A stretch of DNA of 22,609 nt from CAZOZP01 sp964584325 (GTDB taxonomy: Bacteria; Bacteroidota; Ignavibacteria; Ignavibacteriales; Melioribacteraceae). Location of the stretch: the NCBI GenBank assembly GCA_964584325.1, contig CAZOZP010000055.1, positions 1 through 22,609 on the forward strand, written 5' to 3'. Below the pieces are notes generated by a model that was given only the letters and a program-made list of their open reading frames with translations, was not told where the DNA came from and made no database searches. Position numbers and translations under genes: made by a program. Positions 15,071-22,407 of the stretch are shown in pieces. Each line of letters starts with the position of its first letter. Position 1 is the stretch's first letter.

Positions 15071-15982
15071 ATGATATACAATAATATTCTTGAAACTATA
15101 GGAAACACTCCGGTTGTAAGGGTGAACAGGTTATTTGGCAGCAGCCATAATGTTTTTATAAAGCTGGAAAGAGCTAATCCCGGCGGGAGCATAAAGGATC
15201 GTATCGCTTTGGCAATGGTAGAAGATGCAGAAAGAAAAGGAATTCTAAAAGAAGGCAGTGTTATAATTGAACCTACTTCCGGAAACACAGGAATAGGATT
15301 AGCACTTGTTGCTGCTGTAAGGGGATATAAAATTATCCTTGTAATGCCGGAATCGATGAGTATAGAAAGAAGGAAACTTATGTCGGCATACGGTGCTGAA
15401 TTTGTTCTAACACCAAGAGAAAAAGGCATGAAGGGAGCAATCGAAAAAGCTTCTGAACTTGCAAAGGAAATTCCTGAATCATGGATTCCGCAGCAATTCG
15501 AAAATCAAGCGAATCCGGAAATACATAAAACAACCACAGCTAAGGAAATCTTAAATGACTTTCCCGACGGAATAGACTATTTAATAACAGGCGTTGGAAC
15601 AGGTGGACATATAACAGGCGTTGCTGAAGTTCTTAAATCTCATTTCCCTTCTCTTAAAGTATTTGCTGTTGAACCTGCTTTATCACCGGTAATAAGCGGA
15701 GGTCAGCCCGGGCCTCATCCCATTCAGGGAATAGGGGCAGGATTTTTACCCAAAACACTAAATACATCAATCCTTGACGGAACAATTCAGGTAACAAAAG
15801 AAGAAGCTTTTGAATATGCTGTTAAAACACCTAAAGAAGAAGGAATTTTTATGGGAATTTCTTCAGGAGCTACATTAGCCGCAATTGCGAAGAAACTTCC
15901 TGAAGTACCTGCCGGAAGTAAAATTCTCGGATTTAACTACGACACAGGTGAAAGGTATTTATCCATCGAAGGATTATTCTAA
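15071..15982 (+). CDS. cysK: Cysteine synthase (O-acetylserine sulfhydrylase)
   Basis: 303 aa, full length. It makes cysteine from O-acetylserine and sulfide with PLP. The PLP lysine is Lys42 in NPGGSIKDRIA, the substrate/phosphate loop PTSGNTG is at 68-74, and the glycine-rich PLP-phosphate loop GTGGHITG starts near 176. The C-terminal SSGATLAAIAKK and TGERYLS are typical of CysK. AGAGGA lies just ahead of the ATG. It is the second gene of the metY-cysK operon and ends at a strong terminator. With metY it lets the cell incorporate sulfide at both the C3 and C4 level, which matches a leader peptide that contains both Cys and Met codons. CysM is an alternative name choice, but the motifs fit CysK better. 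Confidence 0.93.
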   Translation: MIYNNILETIGNTPVVRVNRLFGSSHNVFIKLERANPGGSIKDRIALAMVEDAERKGILKEGSVIIEPTSGNTGIGLALVAAVRGYKIILVMPESMSIERRKLMSAYGAEFVLTPREKGMKGAIEKASELAKEIPESWIPQQFENQANPEIHKTTTAKEILNDFPDGIDYLITGVGTGGHITGVAEVLKSHFPSLKVFAVEPALSPVISGGQPGPHPIQGIGAGFLPKTLNTSILDGTIQVTKEEAFEYAVKTPKEEGIFMGISSGATLAAIAKKLPEVPAGSKILGFNYDTGERYLSIEGLF

Positions 15983-15985
15983 AAA

Positions 15986-16017
15986 AAAGCCTGCCGGTAA
16001 ATATTCCGGCAGGCTTT
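15986..16017. terminator. Bidirectional terminator between cysK and a convergent gene
   Basis: Perfect 12-base stem AAAGCCTGCCGG (15986-15997) and CCGGCAGGCTTT (16006-16017) with an 8-base loop. The A-run at 15981-15988 gives a T-run on the minus strand, so it also terminates the minus-strand gene ending at 16042. Confidence 0.88.
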
Positions 16018-16041
16018 CATTATTACTACCCCTAAATCCCC

Positions 16042-17430
16042 TTAGCACTTTTTCTTTTTATCTTTGTTTTGATAACAGTCACAATGTCCGGGACCAATTT
16101 TACCTTCATTATATTTTGCCAGAATTTCACCGAGCTTTACAAATTTTGCTTTAAGAGTTTTGCTTCCCTTAGCTACCTGTTTAGGTGTATAAGTTTCAAA
16201 TAAAAGTTTTGCCTCCTGGAAAGCATCGTAAACAACATCCGGTGATGATGCTCCATTCAGCATATTTAACTTGGCAGCAATAAACTGGTGTGCAAGAATG
16301 TAATAGGGATTCCCTTTAACAGGAGTCCACAAAACAGCAATATGCGACATTCCGCTTAAGTAGAATATTGTTTTTTCTCCCTTAGGGCCTATTAAGTCCC
16401 AAGTTTTGTCATATTTCTTTCCCCAGCAGAATGCTTTTGAATGAGTCTTCCAGTAACCGATAGTGTAAGTACATCCATCGTCAGGAGGTGGTGGTGGTGC
16501 AGGAAGTTCAATTGCCAATACTGACGATATCCAGACCAAGGATGCCGGTTTAATATTTGTTGGATCATCCCAGGAAATCAGTTCTGCAGTCAGTTCAGAT
16601 ATCCCTGCAGGAATTGTAACAGCAATTTCAACAGCATCGAAATCTGCTCCGCTTGTACTCCCAAGCAGATTATCATAGAAAGTATCAGTTCCGTTAATAT
16701 TTATCCGGACTCTGTTTGGCCTGTTTGGTTCAACACTTCCGGAAAAAACAGTAAACTTTGCTTGTCTGTCTTCATTTGCTGATGCAAAGTTAAATACCTG
16801 CGGAACAGTTACTTTTCTGTAAGGCGGCTGGTCAAATAAATAGTATGCAAGATCCTGTCCGTCTTTTGCCACTATTTCAGCCTGCTGTCCGTCAATCTCA
16901 TAAATCACAACAATACCGGCACCGTTATTTTCTCCTGTATATTCAGAACCGCTGATAGAAACGGCATTGCCTCCAGCAGCAACTGCCGCAAGTGCAGTAA
17001 TATCCGCGCGGAATGATGTGAAATTCAGGAAATTATTGTTCTGCGTATCTGTGTAGAACCAATGCGGACCGCCAATCTGAGTTCCATCAACAGAGGTGCC
17101 GTTGACGAAAAGCTGTGAATCGCCGTTATTTGTGTTTGATGCAGGGTCAGAAGATGCTCCAACCCAGTAAAGAAGCACTTGTTTAACAATTGCTTCGGCC
17201 GGAACGTTGATGTTGACAACACCAGAACCGGTATTAAGTCCCGTACCCCCGATTACTACTCCCGAACCTTGTGCCAGCGGTATCTCGACAGGGCCTAAGG
17301 CATCAATTCCGGGTTCGGATTTCTGCAAAGATGAAGCATTCTGATCGCCGGTATTATCAACCGGGATACTGTTTTCTTTACATGAAATGAAAACAAAAAC
17401 CAACAAAACGAGCGTTAGCAGTTTTTTCAT
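16042..17430 (-). CDS. Secreted lipoprotein with a GYWKTH module
   Basis: 462 aa. The signal peptide ends with lipobox FISC (Cys17). Residues about 45-315 form a long beta-rich, Gly/Asn/Val-rich region with GTGLNTGSG, VLLYWVGAS and GAGIVVIYEIDG, resembling the repeated adhesin/DUF3344-like surface folds. A proline-rich linker (PAPPPPPDDG) leads to a C-terminal module of about 135 residues that opens CTYTIGYWKTHS and contains LAHQFIAAKLN. I have met this GYWK-x-H opening in many secreted bacterial proteins without a settled function. The tail is basic and ends KKKKC. AAGG precedes the ATG. It is single-gene, converges with cysK, and has a possible CRP/FNR-type operator upstream. The role is unknown; surface attachment is a guess. 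Confidence 0.8.
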   Translation of the reverse strand: MKKLLTLVLLVFVFISCKENSIPVDNTGDQNASSLQKSEPGIDALGPVEIPLAQGSGVVIGGTGLNTGSGVVNINVPAEAIVKQVLLYWVGASSDPASNTNNGDSQLFVNGTSVDGTQIGGPHWFYTDTQNNNFLNFTSFRADITALAAVAAGGNAVSISGSEYTGENNGAGIVVIYEIDGQQAEIVAKDGQDLAYYLFDQPPYRKVTVPQVFNFASANEDRQAKFTVFSGSVEPNRPNRVRININGTDTFYDNLLGSTSGADFDAVEIAVTIPAGISELTAELISWDDPTNIKPASLVWISSVLAIELPAPPPPPDDGCTYTIGYWKTHSKAFCWGKKYDKTWDLIGPKGEKTIFYLSGMSHIAVLWTPVKGNPYYILAHQFIAAKLNMLNGASSPDVVYDAFQEAKLLFETYTPKQVAKGSKTLKAKFVKLGEILAKYNEGKIGPGHCDCYQNKDKKKKC

Positions 17431-17467
17431 TTTTTACCTTTCTTATTATAAGTTAATAAACCCTTTT

Positions 17468-17475
17468 CAAATTTA
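17468..17475 (-). promoter_or_regulatory. TAnnTTTG promoter element for the GYWKTH lipoprotein gene
   Basis: On the minus strand the sequence is TAAATTTG, an exact TAnnTTTG match, 38 bases before the start codon. No TTGACA-like hexamer is seen 17-18 bases upstream, which fits activator dependence through the adjacent palindrome at 17498-17513. Confidence 0.45.
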
Positions 17476-17497
17476 TGGATTTTATATCCTATTTTGC

Positions 17498-17513
17498 AGT
17501 GATTTATATCACA
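17498..17513. promoter_or_regulatory. CRP/FNR-type palindromic operator candidate
   Basis: AGTGATTTATATCACA matches the CRP consensus TGTGA-N6-TCACA at 9 of 10 fixed positions. Its centre (17505.5) is about 41-42 bases upstream of the start expected from the TAAATTTG element at 17468-17475, the usual position for a class II activator. Whether a CRP or FNR relative binds it is inference. Confidence 0.45.
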
Positions 17514-17599
17514 ACTATTTATTTTACACTAAAGTTTTTTTTGTTTCTGCCGACAAAATCTTTTTTCTTTTTTTTATGGAATTTGGAATTATTATATAT

Positions 17600-17607
17600 T
17601 AAATTTG
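17600..17607 (+). promoter_or_regulatory. TAnnTTTG promoter element for tRNA-Ser
   Basis: TAAATTTG, an exact match to the -7 consensus, 13 bases before the mature tRNA 5' end. No convincing -33/-35 element accompanies it. Confidence 0.4.
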
Positions 17608-17620
17608 AATTCTAAATTTT

Positions 17621-17707
17621 GGAGAGCTGGCAGAGCGGTTGAATGCGGCGGTCTTGAAAACCGTTAAGGATGCAAGTCCTTCCGGGGTTCGAATCCCTGG
17701 CTCTCCG
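17621..17707 (+). tRNA. tRNA-Ser (anticodon UGA)
   Basis: 87 bases. The acceptor arms GGAGAGC (17621-17627) and GCTCTCC (17700-17706) pair perfectly, with discriminator G17707. The anticodon stem 48-52/60-64 frames the loop CTTGAAA with anticodon TGA at 17655-17657. A long variable arm (TTAAGGATGCAAGTCCTT region) identifies a class II tRNA, and GGGGTTCGAATCCCT is the T arm. The 3' CCA is not encoded. Confidence 0.96.
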
Positions 17708-17708
17708 C

Positions 17709-17739
17709 AAAACCCCGAGAGCAATTTCGGGGTTTTTTT
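17709..17739 (+). terminator. Terminator of the tRNA gene
   Basis: AAAACCCCGA (17709-17718) pairs with TCGGGGTTTT (17727-17736) around an 8-base loop and is followed by further T residues, directly after the tRNA. Confidence 0.88.
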
Positions 17740-17770
17740 ATGAGATAGAACAACTTACTTTGAGGGCGAA

Positions 17771-17911
17771 ATGTATTTTGTTTATATTCTGCGAAGTATT
17801 TCTTCAGGAAAATATTATATCGGGCACACAAATAATTTAACCGAAAGAATTATCAGGCATAAAGCCGGGAAAGTACGATCTTCCGCCCCTCCGGGTAACA
17901 GAAAAAAATAA
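17771..17911 (+). pseudogene. Truncated GIY-YIG endonuclease fragment
   Basis: 46 codons. The first 36 residues match the GIY-YIG nuclease domain of the small YhbQ/UvrC-N-like family: YFVYILRS with GKYYIGHTNNLTERIIRHK. Both signature tyrosine strands and the catalytic arginine region (LTERI) are present. Complete members run to about 80-100 residues with a later catalytic Glu and a helix. Here the match stops after KAGKVRSS and the frame ends in an unrelated basic tail; I see no continuation in other frames within 18040. It is therefore a 3'-truncated copy. It lies 64 bases after tRNA-Ser, a usual spot for insertion and decay of mobile DNA. Confidence 0.7.
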
Positions 17912-18040
17912 TTACCACTGACACCTCTGAGTACACAGAGAAAGGTATAAACTTATACGCTGTTAACACAAAATATTGTACAACTCGTGGTAAAATCGAT
18001 CAACTGCCTTCGAGAGCCTTAAGGCCCCCGGGCGAACCTA
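17912..18040. other. Non-coding stretch with small palindromes
   Basis: No gene is seen. It contains CTCTG and CAGAG arms in the stretch around 17925-17945 and the perfect 10-base palindrome GCCTTAAGGC (18016-18025). The CACAGAG-type wording is like common dispersed intergenic repeats, but I cannot prove a repeat from one copy. Confidence 0.3.
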
Positions 18041-18070
18041 AAAAAAAGGGCAGACACTTTACGCCTGCCC
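18041..18070 (-). terminator. Terminator of the secreted-protein operon
   Basis: On the minus strand GGGCAG (18070-18065) pairs with CTGCCC (18053-18048) around an 11-base loop and is followed by a T-run (A-run 18040-18047 on the plus strand), about 20 bases after the stop codon of the last operon gene. Confidence 0.8.
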
Positions 18071-18089
18071 CCAACTTTGTTACGCATCA

Positions 18090-18725
18090 CTATTTTATCA
18101 TCAGCATTTTCTTCCGGAAGAAATGATTTTTGTTGCTTGTGTCTGTAATTTCAAGCTGATAAATATATATTCCCGTTGCCAGGTTCAATGCATTCCATTT
18201 AACTCTGTGATAGCCTGCTTCTTTTTCACCTTCGAATAATAAATCCACCTGCTGACCCAAAATATTAAATACTCTTAGCGTTATTTTGCTCCTTTCAGGC
18301 AAGGCAAAGCTTATTGTTGTTGCCGGATTAAAAGGATTCGGGTAGTTTTGGCTTAACTCGAAACTTTTTGGTTTTTCAGGAGCAATAAGGATTAATTTTT
18401 CTCTGTAGCTCCCGTTTTCGCTCCAAATTCCTATTCTTACTGTCTGTGTATCTATTTCTGCAAGGAATGAATATGCAGTAAACTCGAACTTTGCCAAATA
18501 ATTCTGCCTTATTCCGAGAGTTTCAATCTCAAGGATATCAGAATCGAACTTAATCCACTCCGGGTGCGATTCCACTTCTATTTTCACATCCTTAAGTTCT
18601 GTATTTGTATCATTTTTGATATTTAATTCTATTAAATTGCCACCGGTATTCAGAGGAATCTCATAAACAGTTTGGGCTGAGCATAAATAACTTATTGTAA
18701 CCAAAATTAAAAATATATTCTTCAT
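18090..18725 (-). CDS. Exported protein with type IX secretion C-terminal sorting domain
   Basis: 211 aa from the ATG at 18725, chosen because GAGG lies 6 bases upstream and the signal peptide (MKNIFLILVTISYLCSAQ) then begins at residue 1. The short body (about 20-120) is beta-rich with no known catalytic motif. The last ~85 residues are a type A C-terminal sorting domain: SFELSQNYPNPFNPATTI, ISFALPERSKITLRVFNILG, and a final GIYIYQLEI region. This domain directs proteins through the type IX system to the cell surface in Bacteroidota and relatives. More than a third of the protein is sorting signal, which is a small cargo. It is the last gene of a three-gene operon. Confidence 0.85.
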   Translation of the reverse strand: MKNIFLILVTISYLCSAQTVYEIPLNTGGNLIELNIKNDTNTELKDVKIEVESHPEWIKFDSDILEIETLGIRQNYLAKFEFTAYSFLAEIDTQTVRIGIWSENGSYREKLILIAPEKPKSFELSQNYPNPFNPATTISFALPERSKITLRVFNILGQQVDLLFEGEKEAGYHRVKWNALNLATGIYIYQLEITDTSNKNHFFRKKMLMIK

Positions 18726-18784
18726 TCTATCCTCAATAATCAGTTTAAAAAAACTACTTTGGTTTTTCACTTTGTCACTTCCTT

Positions 18785-20401
18785 TCACTCCTCATAAAAC
18801 TCAAGATCATCTATCAGAAATGATCCTTCCTTTGTACCATCAATATACAAATAGACATATTCACTTGCGGAAGTTGCAGTGAAGCTAATGCCGAACTGTC
18901 CTTCCATACTTCCCGTATAGCTTTTAAGTCCCGCACCGTAATTAAGGTATTTAATTCCCGGATTACCTGAAATTGTCTTAATCTTAAACCTGAACGAATA
19001 CTTCTTGCCTGCTTCGGTTTTCTGCTTTAGTTTTGTATAAATCATTGGCCGGTTATTCGAGCTCCCGGCTTTTGTTATTTCTATTAAGCCGGAAAAGCTG
19101 CCTGAAATTGCATCATCCCCTAAAGCATAAAAGCTGAATTCCGCGCCTCCGAATGTGTTGCCAGTGTACCAGGATGAAGTGTTTTCTGATTCGAATCCGG
19201 GGTTTAGGAGGAGATTTTTAATTAAAGTTAATTCACTCAATTTTTCAATTAGAATATCCGTGTAAACATCAGGAAACTTATATGACCACTTAGTCAACAC
19301 TCCATTATGAATAGATTGCCGGCACAATGATTGATAATCTTTTATTTTCCCCATTGCCAAAATATGATTATTTTGCACTAAATAATTTTTGATTTCGATT
19401 AACATTATCCGGCTTGCTTGATAAAATAATTCATCCTTAACCCAACCCACCTCAAATACTTTTGAATTAAAATATAATAATGAATCAATTACTTGCGAAG
19501 GACTTAAACTTATATATCTTAAGCTTAAGGGCATAAATCTCGCACGGTCTTTTATTGAATCCGGCAAATCTTTAATAAGATTTAGATAATAATCAAAATT
19601 AGAATTGCGCACATATATACTGTCAACTAATTCGTAAGGGAAATATTTTTCCTTTCTTAATACTTCAGAATAAAATGCAACATTTTCAACAGGCACGCAT
19701 TTGAAGATAACCTTTGAAGCTGAATAACGAACATCTTCATCCGGATCATTAAGAATTGCATATCTAATCTCATCACAGAAATCATCACCGTATAGTTCAA
19801 CAAGAGATTCAAAAATCGCCTGTTTTTCATACGGACTCCAAGTCTCAGACTCATTATATCTCTGCAGTAACAACTCTTTGGCTTTATCTGAATGATTGAT
19901 TTTAGCTTTGGCTACCCGGACAAGGAGTTCATTAGGGAATCCATATGGATATTTCCCTGAATTAAGATTTGCAAACAGTTCATCTATACCGGAATTATCG
20001 CCGGTGATAAAAAGCGCCCAGGCTATTTCAATATTTCCATCAAGAATAAAATACTTCAGTCTTTCTTTATCATCAAGATTATACCAATCAATATGCTTTG
20101 TTATATCCTTAAGATAATCAGTTATTTTATGAATGTTTTTTGACTTCAGGTATGCAATGGCTTCAAGATATGAGAATTTTACATCCAGATCTTCCTGGAG
20201 ATATATTTGTTCTTCAAGAAATGGAAGAAAGTTTTCACACTTTTGGCTTTTGATTCTACCTATTGCTTCCCATACCCTGATTTTGTCTCCCGAAATCAGT
20301 TCTGCTTTCAGGCTGTCCGAATTAAAGCCCGCATCATTGCAGTTGGTCTGTGCAAAACTAATACTGCAAACTAAAATTGCTATATAAAATATATTTTTCA
20401 T
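18785..20401 (-). CDS. Exported protein with HEAT-like repeats and C-terminal carbohydrate-binding-like module
   Basis: 538 aa from the ATG at 20401, which has GAGG upstream and opens a clean signal peptide (MKNIFYIAILVCSISFAQ). A start 22 codons earlier would overlap the previous gene. Residues about 35-260 are helical and look like HEAT/Armadillo-type repeats (EEQIYLQEDLDVKFSYLEAI-like, NDPDEDVRYSASKVIFK). The C-terminal ~140 residues start LLLNPGFESENTSSW and end SFLIDDLEFYEE, the usual frame of CBM4/9-like beta-sandwich modules that bind sugars. There is no type IX sorting domain. The upstream gene's stop ends only 7 bases before this start, so they are co-translated. The function is unknown. 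Confidence 0.8.
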   Translation of the reverse strand: MKNIFYIAILVCSISFAQTNCNDAGFNSDSLKAELISGDKIRVWEAIGRIKSQKCENFLPFLEEQIYLQEDLDVKFSYLEAIAYLKSKNIHKITDYLKDITKHIDWYNLDDKERLKYFILDGNIEIAWALFITGDNSGIDELFANLNSGKYPYGFPNELLVRVAKAKINHSDKAKELLLQRYNESETWSPYEKQAIFESLVELYGDDFCDEIRYAILNDPDEDVRYSASKVIFKCVPVENVAFYSEVLRKEKYFPYELVDSIYVRNSNFDYYLNLIKDLPDSIKDRARFMPLSLRYISLSPSQVIDSLLYFNSKVFEVGWVKDELFYQASRIMLIEIKNYLVQNNHILAMGKIKDYQSLCRQSIHNGVLTKWSYKFPDVYTDILIEKLSELTLIKNLLLNPGFESENTSSWYTGNTFGGAEFSFYALGDDAISGSFSGLIEITKAGSSNNRPMIYTKLKQKTEAGKKYSFRFKIKTISGNPGIKYLNYGAGLKSYTGSMEGQFGISFTATSASEYVYLYIDGTKEGSFLIDDLEFYEE

Positions 20402-20408
20402 TACGACC

Positions 20409-22280
20409 TCAATTATTTTTTTTCTTTTTAGGACAAATTGTGCAAGTTTCGGTTTCTGGAATTCTTTCACACAACAATTCCTTTATTTGGTTAAGCCTTC
20501 CCTGATATTCTCTTGATCCCTGCACTTTCAGCTTTTCGTAGTCTTCATAAGTTATTTTTTCATCGTATTTATATAATTGAACATACTTAAAAAATGACTG
20601 CCATAGCTCCTTTGAATATTCGTTTATTATCTCTTTTACCTCATCATAGTTGTCTTCAATGTCATCGTTCCAATCATCGCAATCAAATTTTTCATTTAAC
20701 GAGTTAATTACTTCCTTATATTTTTTATTCATATTATTAAAATAATTTTCTTTAGGATTAGAGGCTTTCTTGTTTTCCATTATACCGTTTAATAATTCAA
20801 TCATATGATCGCGGTGAATATTCTCGTGCAGCCACAGCAGTTCTTCGAAAATATAATCCATAAACACAGTATTTTCTTCAAGCGGATATGATCTTTGTTT
20901 TTCCAAATCTTCAATCACCGCACATAGATCATCGTCTTCTATTCCATTATAATTTGTTTCAGCTTCCTTTTCACTAATCCTTCTGTACTTTGATAAGTTA
21001 TTCGGACAAATAGTTACTACAAGGTTAAACGATAAATCCGGTATTGTAACTTTCATTTTTCCTGTAGATTTATCCAAACAGGCCGAAGGAGGTGTTATAA
21101 AATTATGGCTATCGTCTTCGTTTTGAGCTAATCTGATAAACCCTTTAATAGCATCATCTTCATTGCATACATCTACTCCCTTGGCTTCTCTTACGACATT
21201 TATTGCTGCTCTTGGTATTATCGGCTCTACAGCAGTATCTTCACATTCCTCGCACGGTTCATCCACAATCAAATCATCAGTGCAGCCTTCTGCCACAGTT
21301 CCGTAAATATCAGGCATCCATTCTTCCGATGCCGTTTCTTTCTTTATGGAAAACACAGGGGTATTTCCTTCGATTTCATTATTTATGGCACTTTTCGGTA
21401 TTCTTATATCTGTTGTATCCGGAGGGAGTATTTTATCTTTTGATACGCTTACCGTTAAGTTTACTCTTGTGCTGTCGCCCGGCAAATTAGGATTAGCTTC
21501 AAACCATACCGGCATCTTTACATTATATAAATTCTGTGCTCTTACTCCTGATGAGCTTATCAGTGTTCCATAATTAGAGCCTGATTTGTTTCTTATTGTG
21601 AATTCCTGCTGCGAGTTAAACTTTACCTGTGTGCTGTACTTACTGCCTTCCTGAACTCTGAAATACGGCAATATCTCCGTCTTTTCTCCCGGGGCAATCA
21701 GACTGTCTGATAAGTTTATTGCTACTGCTCCGATTTCACAGGGAGGAGCAGTGCGCTTTATAGTCATAAATCCAAATCCATTCTGACTGCAATCAGATTC
21801 GAATTTTATTTGTAAGGAGCCCGGCGATATCATTTCTTCTGTGTGAAATAAACTACAATCATAGATATAAGTTGTGCACTCATCTATGTCAATTGTTCTG
21901 CAGCTTTTCCCTTCTATTGACAGCAGACTTCCGGGAGGGATATCCCGCGCTCCTACTCCTCCCTGCCAGGTTACCCACCAGCGGGCAAGACAAGTGCAGT
22001 CATATTCTGTAAGCTTATAATCCAATAGCAATCTGCCATCCGGCGAAATAATATTAAAAGTCCAATACGGACGGTATGGCTGGCCGTTTGTTGAAAAATA
22101 CATTACTGCTGTTCCATAAAATGGCATTGCTGTTTGATATCCCTTTCTTAATCCTCCGGGACTATTGTTTTCGCCAAGTACAACTTCTTCAGTAATTATT
22201 ATTTGTGCATTTAATGCAATTGCAATAAACATAAGTGCAAATACCCTGCATATTGAACAGGGGGGGGAGTGCCATCTCAA
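20409..22280 (-). CDS. Large exported protein with an HExxH motif, function unknown
   Basis: 623 aa. The start at 22280 has GAGG 6-7 bases upstream and gives an N-terminal signal peptide (hydrophobic VFALMFIAIALNA, cleavage after NAQ likely). Residues 5-7 are encoded by a run of eight C on the coding strand. The N-terminal half is beta-rich with paired cysteines (YDCTCLARWW, KSCRTIDIDECTTYIYDC). A Cys/acidic linker follows (CTDDLIVDEPCEECED). In the C-terminal third, LLWLHENIHRDH contains HExxH (His485, Glu486, His489), the zinc-protease core motif, with another His at 492. The extreme C-terminus has CTICPKKKK. The short motif alone does not prove a metalloprotease. It is the first gene of the operon and its promoter is at 22319-22349. 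Confidence 0.78.
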   Translation of the reverse strand: MRWHSPPCSICRVFALMFIAIALNAQIIITEEVVLGENNSPGGLRKGYQTAMPFYGTAVMYFSTNGQPYRPYWTFNIISPDGRLLLDYKLTEYDCTCLARWWVTWQGGVGARDIPPGSLLSIEGKSCRTIDIDECTTYIYDCSLFHTEEMISPGSLQIKFESDCSQNGFGFMTIKRTAPPCEIGAVAINLSDSLIAPGEKTEILPYFRVQEGSKYSTQVKFNSQQEFTIRNKSGSNYGTLISSSGVRAQNLYNVKMPVWFEANPNLPGDSTRVNLTVSVSKDKILPPDTTDIRIPKSAINNEIEGNTPVFSIKKETASEEWMPDIYGTVAEGCTDDLIVDEPCEECEDTAVEPIIPRAAINVVREAKGVDVCNEDDAIKGFIRLAQNEDDSHNFITPPSACLDKSTGKMKVTIPDLSFNLVVTICPNNLSKYRRISEKEAETNYNGIEDDDLCAVIEDLEKQRSYPLEENTVFMDYIFEELLWLHENIHRDHMIELLNGIMENKKASNPKENYFNNMNKKYKEVINSLNEKFDCDDWNDDIEDNYDEVKEIINEYSKELWQSFFKYVQLYKYDEKITYEDYEKLKVQGSREYQGRLNQIKELLCERIPETETCTICPKKKKNN

Positions 22281-22318
22281 CCTCTATAATAATATACTAA
22301 TTTCTGCCCGTAATTCTG

Positions 22319-22349
22319 CAAACTTAGTTTATCCGGATATATTTGTCAA
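22319..22349 (-). promoter_or_regulatory. Promoter of the exported-protein operon
   Basis: On the minus strand: a perfect TTGACA (22349-22344), a 17-base spacer and TAAGTTTG (22326-22319), an exact TAnnTTTG. This would give a 5' leader of about 35 bases before the ATG at 22280. It has the same composite design as the metY-cysK promoter. Confidence 0.7.
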
Positions 22350-22407
22350 GAATATTATTTTATGATATGTGTAAATAATTCTCCGAACCGAGATTTATAT
22401 GATTTTT

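Noticed and set aside
14344..15429. Several open frames antisense to metY and cysK
   Set aside because: Shadows of highly conserved sense genes with no recognisable protein features.
18726..18788. N-terminal extension of the type IX cargo protein
   Set aside because: It would place 21 polar residues before the signal peptide; ATG 18725 has GAGG upstream.
20402..20470. N-terminal extension of the HEAT/CBM protein
   Set aside because: It overlaps the previous gene and precedes a clean signal peptide that starts at 20401.
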